Source of the DNA: Porticoccus sp002341315
Lineage (GTDB): Bacteria > Pseudomonadota > Gammaproteobacteria > Pseudomonadales > Porticoccaceae
Strand: one strand, 5' to 3'
Length of the DNA: 64,000 nucleotides
Assembly (NCBI RefSeq): GCF_047634355.1
Contig: NZ_JBLIAL010000014.1
Under the pieces are notes generated by a model that saw only the letters and a program-made list of their open reading frames with translations, ran no database searches and was not told the DNA's origin. Below, one piece after another: positions 56,471-64,000 of this stretch (its first letter is position 1; each line of letters opens with the position of its first letter). A program made the position numbers and the translations under genes.

Positions 56471-57535
56471 TTGCGCCGCTCAAAACACAGGATAAGCGCC
56501 TTCAGCCTGTCGTTCCTCGACATCATGGCCTGCGGTTTTGGCGCGGTTACCCTGCTTTTTCTGATTCTCAAGCATGACGCAACATCCCTGGAAACCGCAG
56601 ATCCTCTGCTGAATGCGGAAGTGAACCTGCTGCAGGAGGATTTGCGAGTCGGCGAAGAAGCGCTGGTGGCGCTGCGCAACAGCCTGGCACGCGTCGATGA
56701 ATCACTGGTGGAAGCCCAGGGATTATCGGCGAGGGTGGTCGCCGATATCGAAAAGACCCGCCGCGAACTCAGCGCTCAGGCCGACCCGGAACAGCAAATC
56801 GAAATCCTGCGCAAGCAGGTCGAAACGCTGGAACGGGAAACCGCCAATCTTCGGGAACAGGGGAATGCCGACAATGTGCGGCAATTCATCGGTGATGGTG
56901 AACGGCAGTATCTGACCGGTTTAAAACTGGGCGGGAGGCAAATCCTGATCCTGGTGGATGCGTCAGCCAGCATGCTGTCGGACTCTATTGTCAACGTGAT
57001 CCGACGTCGCAACATGAGCGATTCCGTCAAGCGAAACTCCGAGAAATGGCAGCGGGCCATCCGCACCACCGAATGGCTGGTGGCGCAATTACCACAGGAC
57101 AGCCGCTATCAGATCTATGTATTCAACACCGCAGCCGGGGCGGTGGCGGGCGATGACCGGCGCTGGCGGGATACTGCCGATCGCCAGGGCCTTGATAATG
57201 CCATCAAGAAACTGACACAGGTGGTGCCCGCCGGGGGCAGCAGTCTGATCAACGCGTTTCTGGCCATTAACAGTTTCGATACCCCGCCGGACAACCTGTT
57301 TTTAATCACCGATGGCCTGCCCACCCAGGGCAGAAAACCCTCGGGGTTCAAAACCATCACCGGGCGGGATCGCCTGAAGCTGTTTGCCGAGGCCACACAG
57401 ATGTTGCCCCGTCGCCTGCCGGTCAACATTCTGCTGTTTCCGATGGAAGGTGATCCCATGGCAGCAGCCAGTTTCTGGCAGTTGGCCCTGTCCAGCCAGG
57501 GCTCTTTCATGAGCCCCTCGAAGGACTGGCCATGA
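56471..57535 (+). CDS. Single-span coiled-coil von Willebrand A protein 1
   Basis: The 354-residue protein has a TTG start. One N-terminal span (SLSFLDIMACGFGAVTLLFLIL) sits in the place of the TolR/MotB anchor. A coiled coil (~35-130: EQQIEILRKQVETLERETANLREQ) and a vWA domain with MIDAS motif DASAS (~162) follow, with FLITDGLPTQG later. It is followed by a paralogue with the same architecture and overlaps it by 4 bp. It probably works with the MotA/ExbB-type channel. Confidence 0.85.
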   Translation: MRRSKHRISAFSLSFLDIMACGFGAVTLLFLILKHDATSLETADPLLNAEVNLLQEDLRVGEEALVALRNSLARVDESLVEAQGLSARVVADIEKTRRELSAQADPEQQIEILRKQVETLERETANLREQGNADNVRQFIGDGERQYLTGLKLGGRQILILVDASASMLSDSIVNVIRRRNMSDSVKRNSEKWQRAIRTTEWLVAQLPQDSRYQIYVFNTAAGAVAGDDRRWRDTADRQGLDNAIKKLTQVVPAGGSSLINAFLAINSFDTPPDNLFLITDGLPTQGRKPSGFKTITGRDRLKLFAEATQMLPRRLPVNILLFPMEGDPMAAASFWQLALSSQGSFMSPSKDWP

Positions 57536-58539
57536 GTACGCGTCGGCGCAAAGAGCGGGGTAATACAGCCGAGATCAGCATTTCCTTCCTGGATGTCATC
57601 AGCTGTGGGTTCGGTGCGATTGTGCTGTTATTGCTGATCGCCAAAACCGTCGACTCGACGGCTTTTGAGGACTCGGTACAACCGGCGGAAGGCAGCGTGG
57701 CCGAATTACAGCAGCAGGTCTTCGAGATACGCGGAGAAGCCCGCATTTTGAATCGCGATCTGCTATCGAAGGAGGAACAACTGTCCGATATTCGCCAGCG
57801 CATCGCCCGGCTGCAATCCGAGCTGGCCAGCGTTCGCCGACAGCGGGACGCCGTGGCGCAATCGGATACCACCGAACAGGATAAGCTGACACTGGCCCTG
57901 CAGGTACTGACGGAGGAAATGGCTCGCCTGAAAGCCCGACAGAGGCCCGACAAACGATCATTGATTGGCGGTATACCGGTGGACAGTGAATACATCGTTT
58001 TCATCATCGACACCTCTGGCAGCATGTTCAATTTTGCCTGGCCACGACTGCGCCAGGAAATGATCAATATTCTCAATATCTATCCGAGTGTAAAAGGCAT
58101 CCAGGTGATGAACGACATGGGGGGCTATATGTTCTCCACCTATCGCGATAAATGGATTCCCGATACTCCGGCCCGACGCAAGGCGATTATCGACCGGTTG
58201 GCCAGCTGGACACCCTTCAGCAACTCCAGTCCGGTGGAGGGCGTACAGCATGCAATTCGCCGGTTCTATGCGCCGGACCGGAAGATCAGCCTCTATGTGC
58301 TGGGTGACGATTTCACCGGGCAGTCCATAGCGGAGGTCCTGAACAGTGTCGAGAAAATCAACCGGGAGGGGCGCAGTGGACAGCAACTGGTCCGTATCCA
58401 TACGATCGGTTTCCCGGTACATTTCATGGTCAAGGGCGGCAACCTGGAAACGGCGTCAAGATTTGCTGCGCTGATGCGCGACCTGAGCTATCGTAACGGA
58501 GGAACTTTTGTCGGGCTGAACGGCCTCAAACCTGAGTGA
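57532..58539 (+). CDS. Single-span coiled-coil von Willebrand A protein 2
   Basis: The 335-residue paralogue of the preceding protein has the span ISFLDVISCGFGAIVLLLLIAK. A coiled coil (~45-140) follows, then a vWA domain with DTSGSM (~159) and a GDDFTGQS-containing later motif. Identity in the span (FLDxxxCGFGA) is much higher than elsewhere, which suggests the span packs into the channel. The Asp in FLD is a candidate for proton transfer. Confidence 0.85.
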   Translation: MSTRRRKERGNTAEISISFLDVISCGFGAIVLLLLIAKTVDSTAFEDSVQPAEGSVAELQQQVFEIRGEARILNRDLLSKEEQLSDIRQRIARLQSELASVRRQRDAVAQSDTTEQDKLTLALQVLTEEMARLKARQRPDKRSLIGGIPVDSEYIVFIIDTSGSMFNFAWPRLRQEMINILNIYPSVKGIQVMNDMGGYMFSTYRDKWIPDTPARRKAIIDRLASWTPFSNSSPVEGVQHAIRRFYAPDRKISLYVLGDDFTGQSIAEVLNSVEKINREGRSGQQLVRIHTIGFPVHFMVKGGNLETASRFAALMRDLSYRNGGTFVGLNGLKPE

Positions 58540-58542
58540 TCT

Positions 58543-59223
58543 ATGACAAACCCTCTAGCGTCAATGAATGTGTATTGCCGGACTTTGCGGTTACTGACCG
58601 CTTTGCGTCCACTGCCAATTGTCGTGGCACTGACCCTGCTGATCGGTTGCAGCACCAATGTCACGGTCAATGGTGATTACCCCTCCGCGCTGGTTGCCCG
58701 ACAGCCCCTCAGCGTGGGCCTGGTTCTCGATGACAGCTTCAGCAGTTATCGATTTACCAGCGAGAAAGATAACCGGCAACCGGTCACCATGGCATTGGGG
58801 GAATCCCAGGTACAACTCTTCAATCGGGTATTCACCGATATGTTTCAGAGCAGCGCAACCCTGCAAACCCTACCCACCGGCCAGAACACTCTGGATCTGA
58901 TGATCGTGCCCGAGATCACAGAAGTACAGCTGGCCACGCCCATGGAAACCCGGCTAAACGTCTACGAGGTGTGGCTGAAATACAACCTGAAAGTCTACGA
59001 CGGCAATGGCCAGCCTGTCGCAGACTGGATGATGAGCGCCTATGGAAAAACCCAGAGCCGCTTTCTCAAATCGGATGAAGAGGCATTGAATCAGGCCACC
59101 GTGATGGCCCTGCGAGATGCGGGGGCACGGCTGTTGACCGGCTTTCAGCAAATACCGGAAATTCGCCAGTGGCTGGCCAACCGTCAAGCGCCCGCCAAAT
59201 TGAGCCAGAGGACAGAGCGGTGA
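58543..59223 (+). CDS. Lipoprotein of unknown function
   Basis: The 226-residue protein has a lipobox at IVVALTLLIGCST. The C-terminal half (LNVYEVWLKYNLKVYDGNGQPVADWMMSAYGKTQSR) resembles the beta-rich LPS- or lipid-handling small lipoproteins, but no family can be named. It lies 3 bp after the vWA gene and overlaps the next lipoprotein by 4 bp. Confidence 0.72.
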   Translation: MTNPLASMNVYCRTLRLLTALRPLPIVVALTLLIGCSTNVTVNGDYPSALVARQPLSVGLVLDDSFSSYRFTSEKDNRQPVTMALGESQVQLFNRVFTDMFQSSATLQTLPTGQNTLDLMIVPEITEVQLATPMETRLNVYEVWLKYNLKVYDGNGQPVADWMMSAYGKTQSRFLKSDEEALNQATVMALRDAGARLLTGFQQIPEIRQWLANRQAPAKLSQRTER

Positions 59224-59894
59224 GAGGTGCCTTCCCCTGGCTCCTGTTGTGCGTGCTCGCAATCAGTGCCTGTGGCACGTCCACCCGGGTCGATGAATTT
59301 CGTCCATCCAGCACCCTATTGCCGTTGAACGGCGACGAGAAAGTAGTGGTGGTGGGACGGCGGCACAGCGGCGCCTACGAAACCGATCCGGACTTCATCA
59401 ATTGTATCGGCACCAGACTCGCCAATCGGGGACAGCTGCCAGTTATGCCGGAACAACAGTTTCTCGACAGTTTCTATCCCTGGTTTGAACCGCGTATGGC
59501 ACCACTCGGGCTGAAACGCATGGGAGGCATGCTGAAGGATCCACTGATCGGCAAGCGGGTGCGCGAACTGGGTATTCGCTACATGATCTGGGTGGACGGC
59601 AACACCGAGACCACAGAAAAAAGTGGTGCCATCAGCTGCGCTGTCGCCCCCGGAGGCGGTGGTTGCTTTGGTTTTTCCTCCTGGGACAAGGCCGCCAATT
59701 ATGAGGCGATTATCTGGGATCTCGACAAACTGGGCGAAAAGGGACGGGTTCAGGTAGACAGCAAGGGGTCTTCGTATTTGCTGGCGGTGGGCGCACCGAT
59801 CCCTTTTATCGCCAGAGTTCAGGGTGAGGCCTGCGAAGGGATTGGCACCCGACTCCAGAGCTTTTTTGCCCCGGCGGGCCCCGGCAGCCCGTGA
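59220..59894 (+). CDS. Lipoprotein of unknown function
   Basis: The 224-residue protein starts with GTG overlapping the previous stop (GTGA). It has a lipobox (LLCVLAISACGTS), a Rossmann-like or TolB-N-like middle and a Cys/Gly-rich segment (GAISCAVAPGGGGCFGF). It overlaps the M48 gene by 4 bp. Function unknown. Confidence 0.72.
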   Translation: MRGAFPWLLLCVLAISACGTSTRVDEFRPSSTLLPLNGDEKVVVVGRRHSGAYETDPDFINCIGTRLANRGQLPVMPEQQFLDSFYPWFEPRMAPLGLKRMGGMLKDPLIGKRVRELGIRYMIWVDGNTETTEKSGAISCAVAPGGGGCFGFSSWDKAANYEAIIWDLDKLGEKGRVQVDSKGSSYLLAVGAPIPFIARVQGEACEGIGTRLQSFFAPAGPGSP

Positions 59895-61312
59895 TATCTG
59901 CCATGCAACAGGGTTTATCGCCATACAGGGTTATCCTGTTGATAGCGCTGCTGAGTTGCGCTGCGATGGCTGCGGGCAATCCCCCGGAAACGCCAGAGGA
60001 AATGCACCGCGAAATCATCGCCAATATGCCTCTGGTGGAGGGCAAACTGGCTGACTATGTCGACCAGGTTGGTCAGCGCATTGTCCGCCACTCGGATCAG
60101 GCGGGGGATTCATTCACGTTCACCGTCATCGACAACCCCGATATCAATGCCTTCGCCCTGCCGGACGGCTATGTTTACATCCACCGCGGCCTGATTGGCT
60201 ATCTCAACTCCGAAGCCCAGCTGGCAGCCGTGCTGGCGCATGAAATCGGCCACGTTACTGCCGGACATCACGCCCGCCAGAAGCGGGCCCAGACCGGCTC
60301 AAAATTCGTTGCGGGACTGCTCGCCGTTCTCACCCGCAGTATGGAGGTGGGTCAGGCCAGTGCACTGTGGGGCGCATCCATGGTCAGTGGTTACGGACGG
60401 GATATGGAGCTTGAAGCCGATGAAATCGGTAGCCGCTACCTTTACAAGTCCGGTTATGACCCCCAGGCCATGATTGAGGTGATCACCATGCTGAAAGATC
60501 ACGAACGGCTGGAAAAAAAACGTGCCCTGGAGTCCGGTCGGGAACCACAGACCTACCACGGTCTGTTTGCCACACACCCACGGAACGACCAGAGACTGCG
60601 GGAAGTGGTCAGCAACGCAGGATCGATCCCGGATGACATGAAGGTTGAACACAATGTCACGCCCTTTCGTATTGCCACTGATGGCATGGTCTGGGGTGAA
60701 AATTTTGCAACGCGACAACTGCCGGAGAACGCGTACCTGAACGAAGAACTGGCCTTCATGATGTATTTTCCCAAAGGCTGGCAATTCAGCGAACAGCCAC
60801 CACTGGTCAACGCCCGCAACGACACCGGCGATGCCAAAATCTCGGTCACGGCGATGAATCGCACCAGAGTCAGCCCGGACCAGTTCATCAAACAACAGCT
60901 GGGGATTCCCCTGCTCAAACAGTCTGAACCCCTCGCCCAGTTCCGCCTTCAGGGTCATACCGGTCTGATACCCGGCACACAGGGACAGCCGGACCAGAGA
61001 CTGGCGGTGATCTACTACGGCTACCGCACCTTTGTCTTCCGGGGAACACTGGAGCGCAGTGCCGATCAGTCACTGGGCAACCGGCAACTCATGGACATTA
61101 TTGGCAGCTTTCGACCCGTCTCAAAACGCAGCCTCCAGTCCCCTGAAACAAAGAATATTCACTATGTAAAAGCCACCAAAAACAGCACATTTGCCCTGTT
61201 GGCCCAACACCTGAAACTGGGTCAGTACGGGGAGGATGAGTTGCGCATCATCAATAATTATTACCCGGTTGGGGAACCGAAGCCCGGCGAGTGGATCAAA
61301 ATCATTCGTTAG
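59891..61312 (+). CDS. M48-family periplasmic metalloprotease with LysM-like C terminus
   Basis: The 473-residue protein has a signal peptide (LIALLSCAAMAAG). The M48 core has HEIGHVTAGHHA (HExxH at ~117) and the third ligand in DMELEADEIGSRYL; the FATHPRNDQRL motif is also present. A C-terminal ~60-residue part (ALLAQHLKLGQYGEDELRIINNYYP...PKPGEWIKII) looks LysM-like. It resembles BepA/YggG-type envelope quality-control proteases and ends the 13-gene run. Confidence 0.9.
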   Translation: MISAMQQGLSPYRVILLIALLSCAAMAAGNPPETPEEMHREIIANMPLVEGKLADYVDQVGQRIVRHSDQAGDSFTFTVIDNPDINAFALPDGYVYIHRGLIGYLNSEAQLAAVLAHEIGHVTAGHHARQKRAQTGSKFVAGLLAVLTRSMEVGQASALWGASMVSGYGRDMELEADEIGSRYLYKSGYDPQAMIEVITMLKDHERLEKKRALESGREPQTYHGLFATHPRNDQRLREVVSNAGSIPDDMKVEHNVTPFRIATDGMVWGENFATRQLPENAYLNEELAFMMYFPKGWQFSEQPPLVNARNDTGDAKISVTAMNRTRVSPDQFIKQQLGIPLLKQSEPLAQFRLQGHTGLIPGTQGQPDQRLAVIYYGYRTFVFRGTLERSADQSLGNRQLMDIIGSFRPVSKRSLQSPETKNIHYVKATKNSTFALLAQHLKLGQYGEDELRIINNYYPVGEPKPGEWIKIIR

Positions 61313-61391
61313 AACGGGCTCGTTGTCATGGTATTGCCATCACACTTTCATGCTGAGCCGTCACACTGGGCTGGTCATCAAGGAGGTAGCC

Positions 61392-61580
61392 ATGAACCTG
61401 AACCACAGAGAACCTGACAGAATGTTGCCAAAACCGGCGATTCCCAAACACCCTGCGCCACCAGAAGTGGTCCACTACAAACCTCTCCCCCGCCAATGGC
61501 AGACCGATCATCGGGAGACTGACGACCAGGCTGTTTGTCTGGAACAAATTGTCTTGAACAGTGATCTCGATTTTTTCTAG
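61392..61580 (+). CDS. Small hypothetical protein
   Basis: The 62-residue ORF is preceded by a perfect AGGAGG 5 bp before the ATG. The protein is polar and rich in Pro and His (KPAIPKHPAPPEVVHYKPLPRQW), with a C-terminal VLNSDLDFF. No family recognised. The strong ribosome-binding site makes translation likely. Confidence 0.5.
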   Translation: MNLNHREPDRMLPKPAIPKHPAPPEVVHYKPLPRQWQTDHRETDDQAVCLEQIVLNSDLDFF

Positions 61581-61829
61581 GCCCACCTCTTTCTCCAGGC
61601 TCGCCTGTGTCGCCGGTCCAGAGCACTGCGCAACCGGCACGGCTGGCTTACTGTACTGAACATTCAAAAACCGCTAGGATGCTGAATGCTCAGGCACCGG
61701 CCCGAGCAGACATTATTTTATTGTTATTCGTGCGTTAACCTCGACCGCCTATCGACAGGAAAGTGGCCTGAAGCAAGGTCACGGCGGTAACCGATACTAA
61801 TAAACTGCATTGTCAGAGAGAGTTTACTG

Positions 61830-62321
61830 ATGGCCCGGCACGACAATCCCCAACCCAGCACCCACCTGACCACCCGATACATCATGACCTATCTGGCACC
61901 GCTGGATCCGCCTGTCTCGATTGATTCGGGGCTGATGATTGTCAATGTGCGCCCCGGCGGCTGGGTCAGGGGCCCTGACATCAATGGCCATTTCATTGCG
62001 CCCGGTGCCGACTGGCTGCGCATTATGCCAAGTGGTACTTTCCGGCTGGATGTGAGGGGACTGATCGAGACAGATGATGGTGCCCATATCTATATGAGCT
62101 ACAACGGTATTATCAAAAACTCCACCGAGAGTGCAGAGCGGCTCAGCAATGGCGAGTTGCTGACTGATAAGGATATTCCCTACTTTATCGCCGCGCCCAC
62201 CTTTCAGACCTCGGCAGAGGAATACGCCTGGCTCAACGATATTCAGTGCATCAACAAAATGACGGAAATCCAGTTTGGACCCGAAGGGTACGTCAAGTAC
62301 GATGTTTTTCTTATCAGCTAA
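61830..62321 (+). CDS. DUF3237 family protein
   Basis: The 163-residue protein is of the DUF3237 beta-barrel type. GLMIVNVRPGGWVRGPDINGHFIAPGADWLRIMPSGTFRLDVRGLIETDDGAHIYMSYNG is the family signature region. The biochemical function is not known. It lies 80 bp upstream of a medium-chain reductase. Confidence 0.87.
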   Translation: MARHDNPQPSTHLTTRYIMTYLAPLDPPVSIDSGLMIVNVRPGGWVRGPDINGHFIAPGADWLRIMPSGTFRLDVRGLIETDDGAHIYMSYNGIIKNSTESAERLSNGELLTDKDIPYFIAAPTFQTSAEEYAWLNDIQCINKMTEIQFGPEGYVKYDVFLIS

Positions 62322-62401
62322 CCTTGGCTTCTGTATGCAACCATGCAGTAAGACACGCAGAACCGATCCACCTCACGATGACAAATAAGGAGAACAACAC
62401 C

Positions 62402-63415
62402 ATGTCAGACACCAATCGAGTATGGCGTTTGCGCAAGCGTCCTGTCGGAGAGATTACCGATGATGTATTGAGCCTTGAACAGGAAGCCATTCCGGAGCCC
62501 GGTGAGGGCGAGTGCCTGTTTCGTCTGAACTACCTGTCACTGGATCCCACCAACCGGATCTGGATGAGCGACATGGAGCAGTATATGGAACCGGTGGCGA
62601 TCAACGCCCCGATGCGTGGCGTAGTCTGCGGTACCGTAATCAAAAGTAATACCCCCGAATTCAAAGCCGGTGATATTGTCAGTGGTATCGGCAGCTGGGC
62701 GGATTACCAGATCGGTTCACCAGCCACCGTTGGCCTGCTGGGTGAGGTTGGCGATGTACCCGTCATCGATGCATTTGGCACACTGGCCCTGGTTGGCCCC
62801 AGTGCCTATTTCTGCCTGTTGGAAATCGGTGACCCACAACCCGGTGAAACCGTGGTCGTCTCTGCGGCGGCAGGTGCTGTGGGATGCCTCGTCGGCCAGA
62901 TCGCCAAAATCAAGGGCTGTCATGTGGTCGGGCTGGCGGGATCCGATGAGAAGTGTCATTGGATTACCGGGGAGCTCGGCTTTGATGCGGCCATTAACTA
63001 CAAAACCGAAAATGTCGCAGAGGCACTCGCCAAGGCCTGCCCAAACGGCATCGACGTCTATTTTGACAACGTCGGTGGAAAGATTCTCGACGAATGTCTC
63101 AAGCAGATGAACCTGCATGGCCGTATCCCCACCTGCGGCCTGATCTCCCAGTACAATGCCACTGAACCAGTACCCGGTCCCTACAACTATGGCCTGATTC
63201 TGATGCATCGTCTGAAGATTCAGGGTTTCATCATCCTGGACTACATGGATCGTTACCCGGAAGCGACCGGGGAACTGATTGGCTGGATGAAGGAAGGCAG
63301 ACTGAAGGCTCGCTTGGATGTGTCGGAGGGCCTGGAAACGGCCCTGCAAACCGTCAAGAAGCTGTATACCGGTGAAAATACCGGCAAACTGATGGTTCGG
63401 GTCAAAGACGTCTGA
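62402..63415 (+). CDS. Medium-chain NADP-dependent reductase (CurA/leukotriene B4 dehydrogenase-like)
   Basis: The 337-residue zinc-free MDR has the N terminus RVWRLRKRPVGEITDDVLSLE and the cofactor region VVVSAAAGAVGCLVGQIAKIKGCHVVGLAGSDEK. GIDVYFDNVGGKILDECL and CGLISQYN follow. It reduces activated double bonds with NADPH. The ATG at 62402 has an AAGGAGA ribosome-binding site, which rejects the longer frame from 62246. Confidence 0.95.
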   Translation: MSDTNRVWRLRKRPVGEITDDVLSLEQEAIPEPGEGECLFRLNYLSLDPTNRIWMSDMEQYMEPVAINAPMRGVVCGTVIKSNTPEFKAGDIVSGIGSWADYQIGSPATVGLLGEVGDVPVIDAFGTLALVGPSAYFCLLEIGDPQPGETVVVSAAAGAVGCLVGQIAKIKGCHVVGLAGSDEKCHWITGELGFDAAINYKTENVAEALAKACPNGIDVYFDNVGGKILDECLKQMNLHGRIPTCGLISQYNATEPVPGPYNYGLILMHRLKIQGFIILDYMDRYPEATGELIGWMKEGRLKARLDVSEGLETALQTVKKLYTGENTGKLMVRVKDV

Positions 63416-63504
63416 CAATCCGGTCAACCCCAAGGTAAACAGGCCGGGTAGCCGCCCCCTCTGCGGTAGCCCGGCCCCGCACCTTTAACCTTTTGTCAAA
63501 CTCC

Positions 63505-63963
63505 ATGTCCTACTGGCTGTTCAAATCCGAACCCGACGTTTTCAGCATCGATCACCTGGCCGCCGAACCGGACCAGCAATGTCGGTGGGATGGCATTCGC
63601 AACTATCAGGCGCGCAACCATCTGCGCGACCGGGTCAAACCGGGAGATCAGGCACTGTTCTACCATTCGAGCTGTAAGGCTGTGGGACTTGCGGGGATCA
63701 TGGTCATCACCAACGCAGGTTATCCTGATCCCGACCAGTTTGATACGGCGAGCGACGGCTATGACCCGGACAGCACGGCCGACAAACCGCGCTGGTTCTG
63801 TGTGGATGTAAAACTGGTCAGGAAATTTACGCGGTTGATACCACTGTCGGAGTTGAAACAACAGAGGCCCCTGCAGGACATGGTGCTGTTCAGACAGGGG
63901 AGATTATCCATCGTCCCTGTCACTGACAAGGAATGGCAGGCGATTTTGCATCTGGCCGGTTAA
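63505..63963 (+). CDS. EVE-domain protein
   Basis: The 152-residue EVE (PUA-like) protein has YWLFKSEPDVFSIDHL, WDGIRNYQARNHLRDRVKPGDQALFYHSSC and GLAGIMVITNAGYPDPDQFD. EVE domains bind modified bases in DNA or RNA. The ATG at 63505 matches the family start (SYWLFKSEP). Confidence 0.94.
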   Translation: MSYWLFKSEPDVFSIDHLAAEPDQQCRWDGIRNYQARNHLRDRVKPGDQALFYHSSCKAVGLAGIMVITNAGYPDPDQFDTASDGYDPDSTADKPRWFCVDVKLVRKFTRLIPLSELKQQRPLQDMVLFRQGRLSIVPVTDKEWQAILHLAG

Positions 63964-64000
63964 ACCGCACCGATCATTCTGGCGAAAAACCAGGCGACGC

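Overview
The window is a gammaproteobacterial chromosome segment. The evidence is an rpoD followed directly by a tRNA-Ile2 (CAU), the same order as in E. coli, and a LexA operator of the gammaproteobacterial CTGT-N8-ACAG type. The mix of genes (HvfA-type RiPP metallophore, DUF3237, CaiB, many envelope genes) would suit a marine, Cellvibrionales-like bacterium. That placement is inference, because no rRNA is present.

Layout. 1-1841: 3' part of rpoD and tRNA-Ile2. 1828-20716: a ~18.9 kb integrative element in the 3' end of the tRNA, bounded by a 14-bp direct repeat (AGCAAGGCCCACCA) and by matching subterminal GGGGGTAT repeats. It carries a DUF4102-type tyrosine integrase, SOS-controlled umuDC, a small integron cassette array (attC sites, no integron integrase) with two HEPN-like genes, a type I restriction-modification operon with a YgjP-like metallopeptidase, a phage-satellite-like module (AlpA regulator, winged-helix protein, terminase-small-subunit-like protein), a SLOG-family protein and a higBA toxin-antitoxin pair. 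20717-27900: a second, AT-richer accessory block without an integrase. It starts with a tRNA-Leu(UAA) 3' fragment and holds a CoiA-like nuclease, the two-gene SIR2-HerA anti-phage system, a NERD-domain protein, a peroxiredoxin-5-like protein lacking its peroxidatic cysteine, and an LprI-like secreted protein.

27900-46900 looks like core genome. It contains an MscS channel, two PepSY proteins flanking a PhoPQ-like two-component system, a redox cluster (FAD oxidoreductase, DUF3429, DUF2256, SDR, small Cys protein), an ECF sigma/anti-sigma pair before hvfA and a DoxX-type hvfX, an AMP phosphorylase/PRPP synthetase pair, a methyltransferase, a methyltransferase-GspE fusion with a MoxR ATPase, and a PuuD-like hydrolase, a CaiB CoA-transferase and an AEC transporter.

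47000-61312 is a run of 13 same-strand, often overlapping genes coding almost only for envelope proteins. They are a TPR/TonB-C protein, several lipoproteins, a membrane TPR protein, a PEGA-plus-formylglycine-enzyme-like protein, a MotA/TolQ/ExbB-type channel, an actin/Hsp70-like protein, two single-span coiled-coil von Willebrand A proteins and an M48 protease. I read this as one proton-motive-force-linked envelope machine of unknown function, and it is the best candidate here for an undescribed system. The window ends with a small ORF, DUF3237, a medium-chain reductase and an EVE-domain protein.
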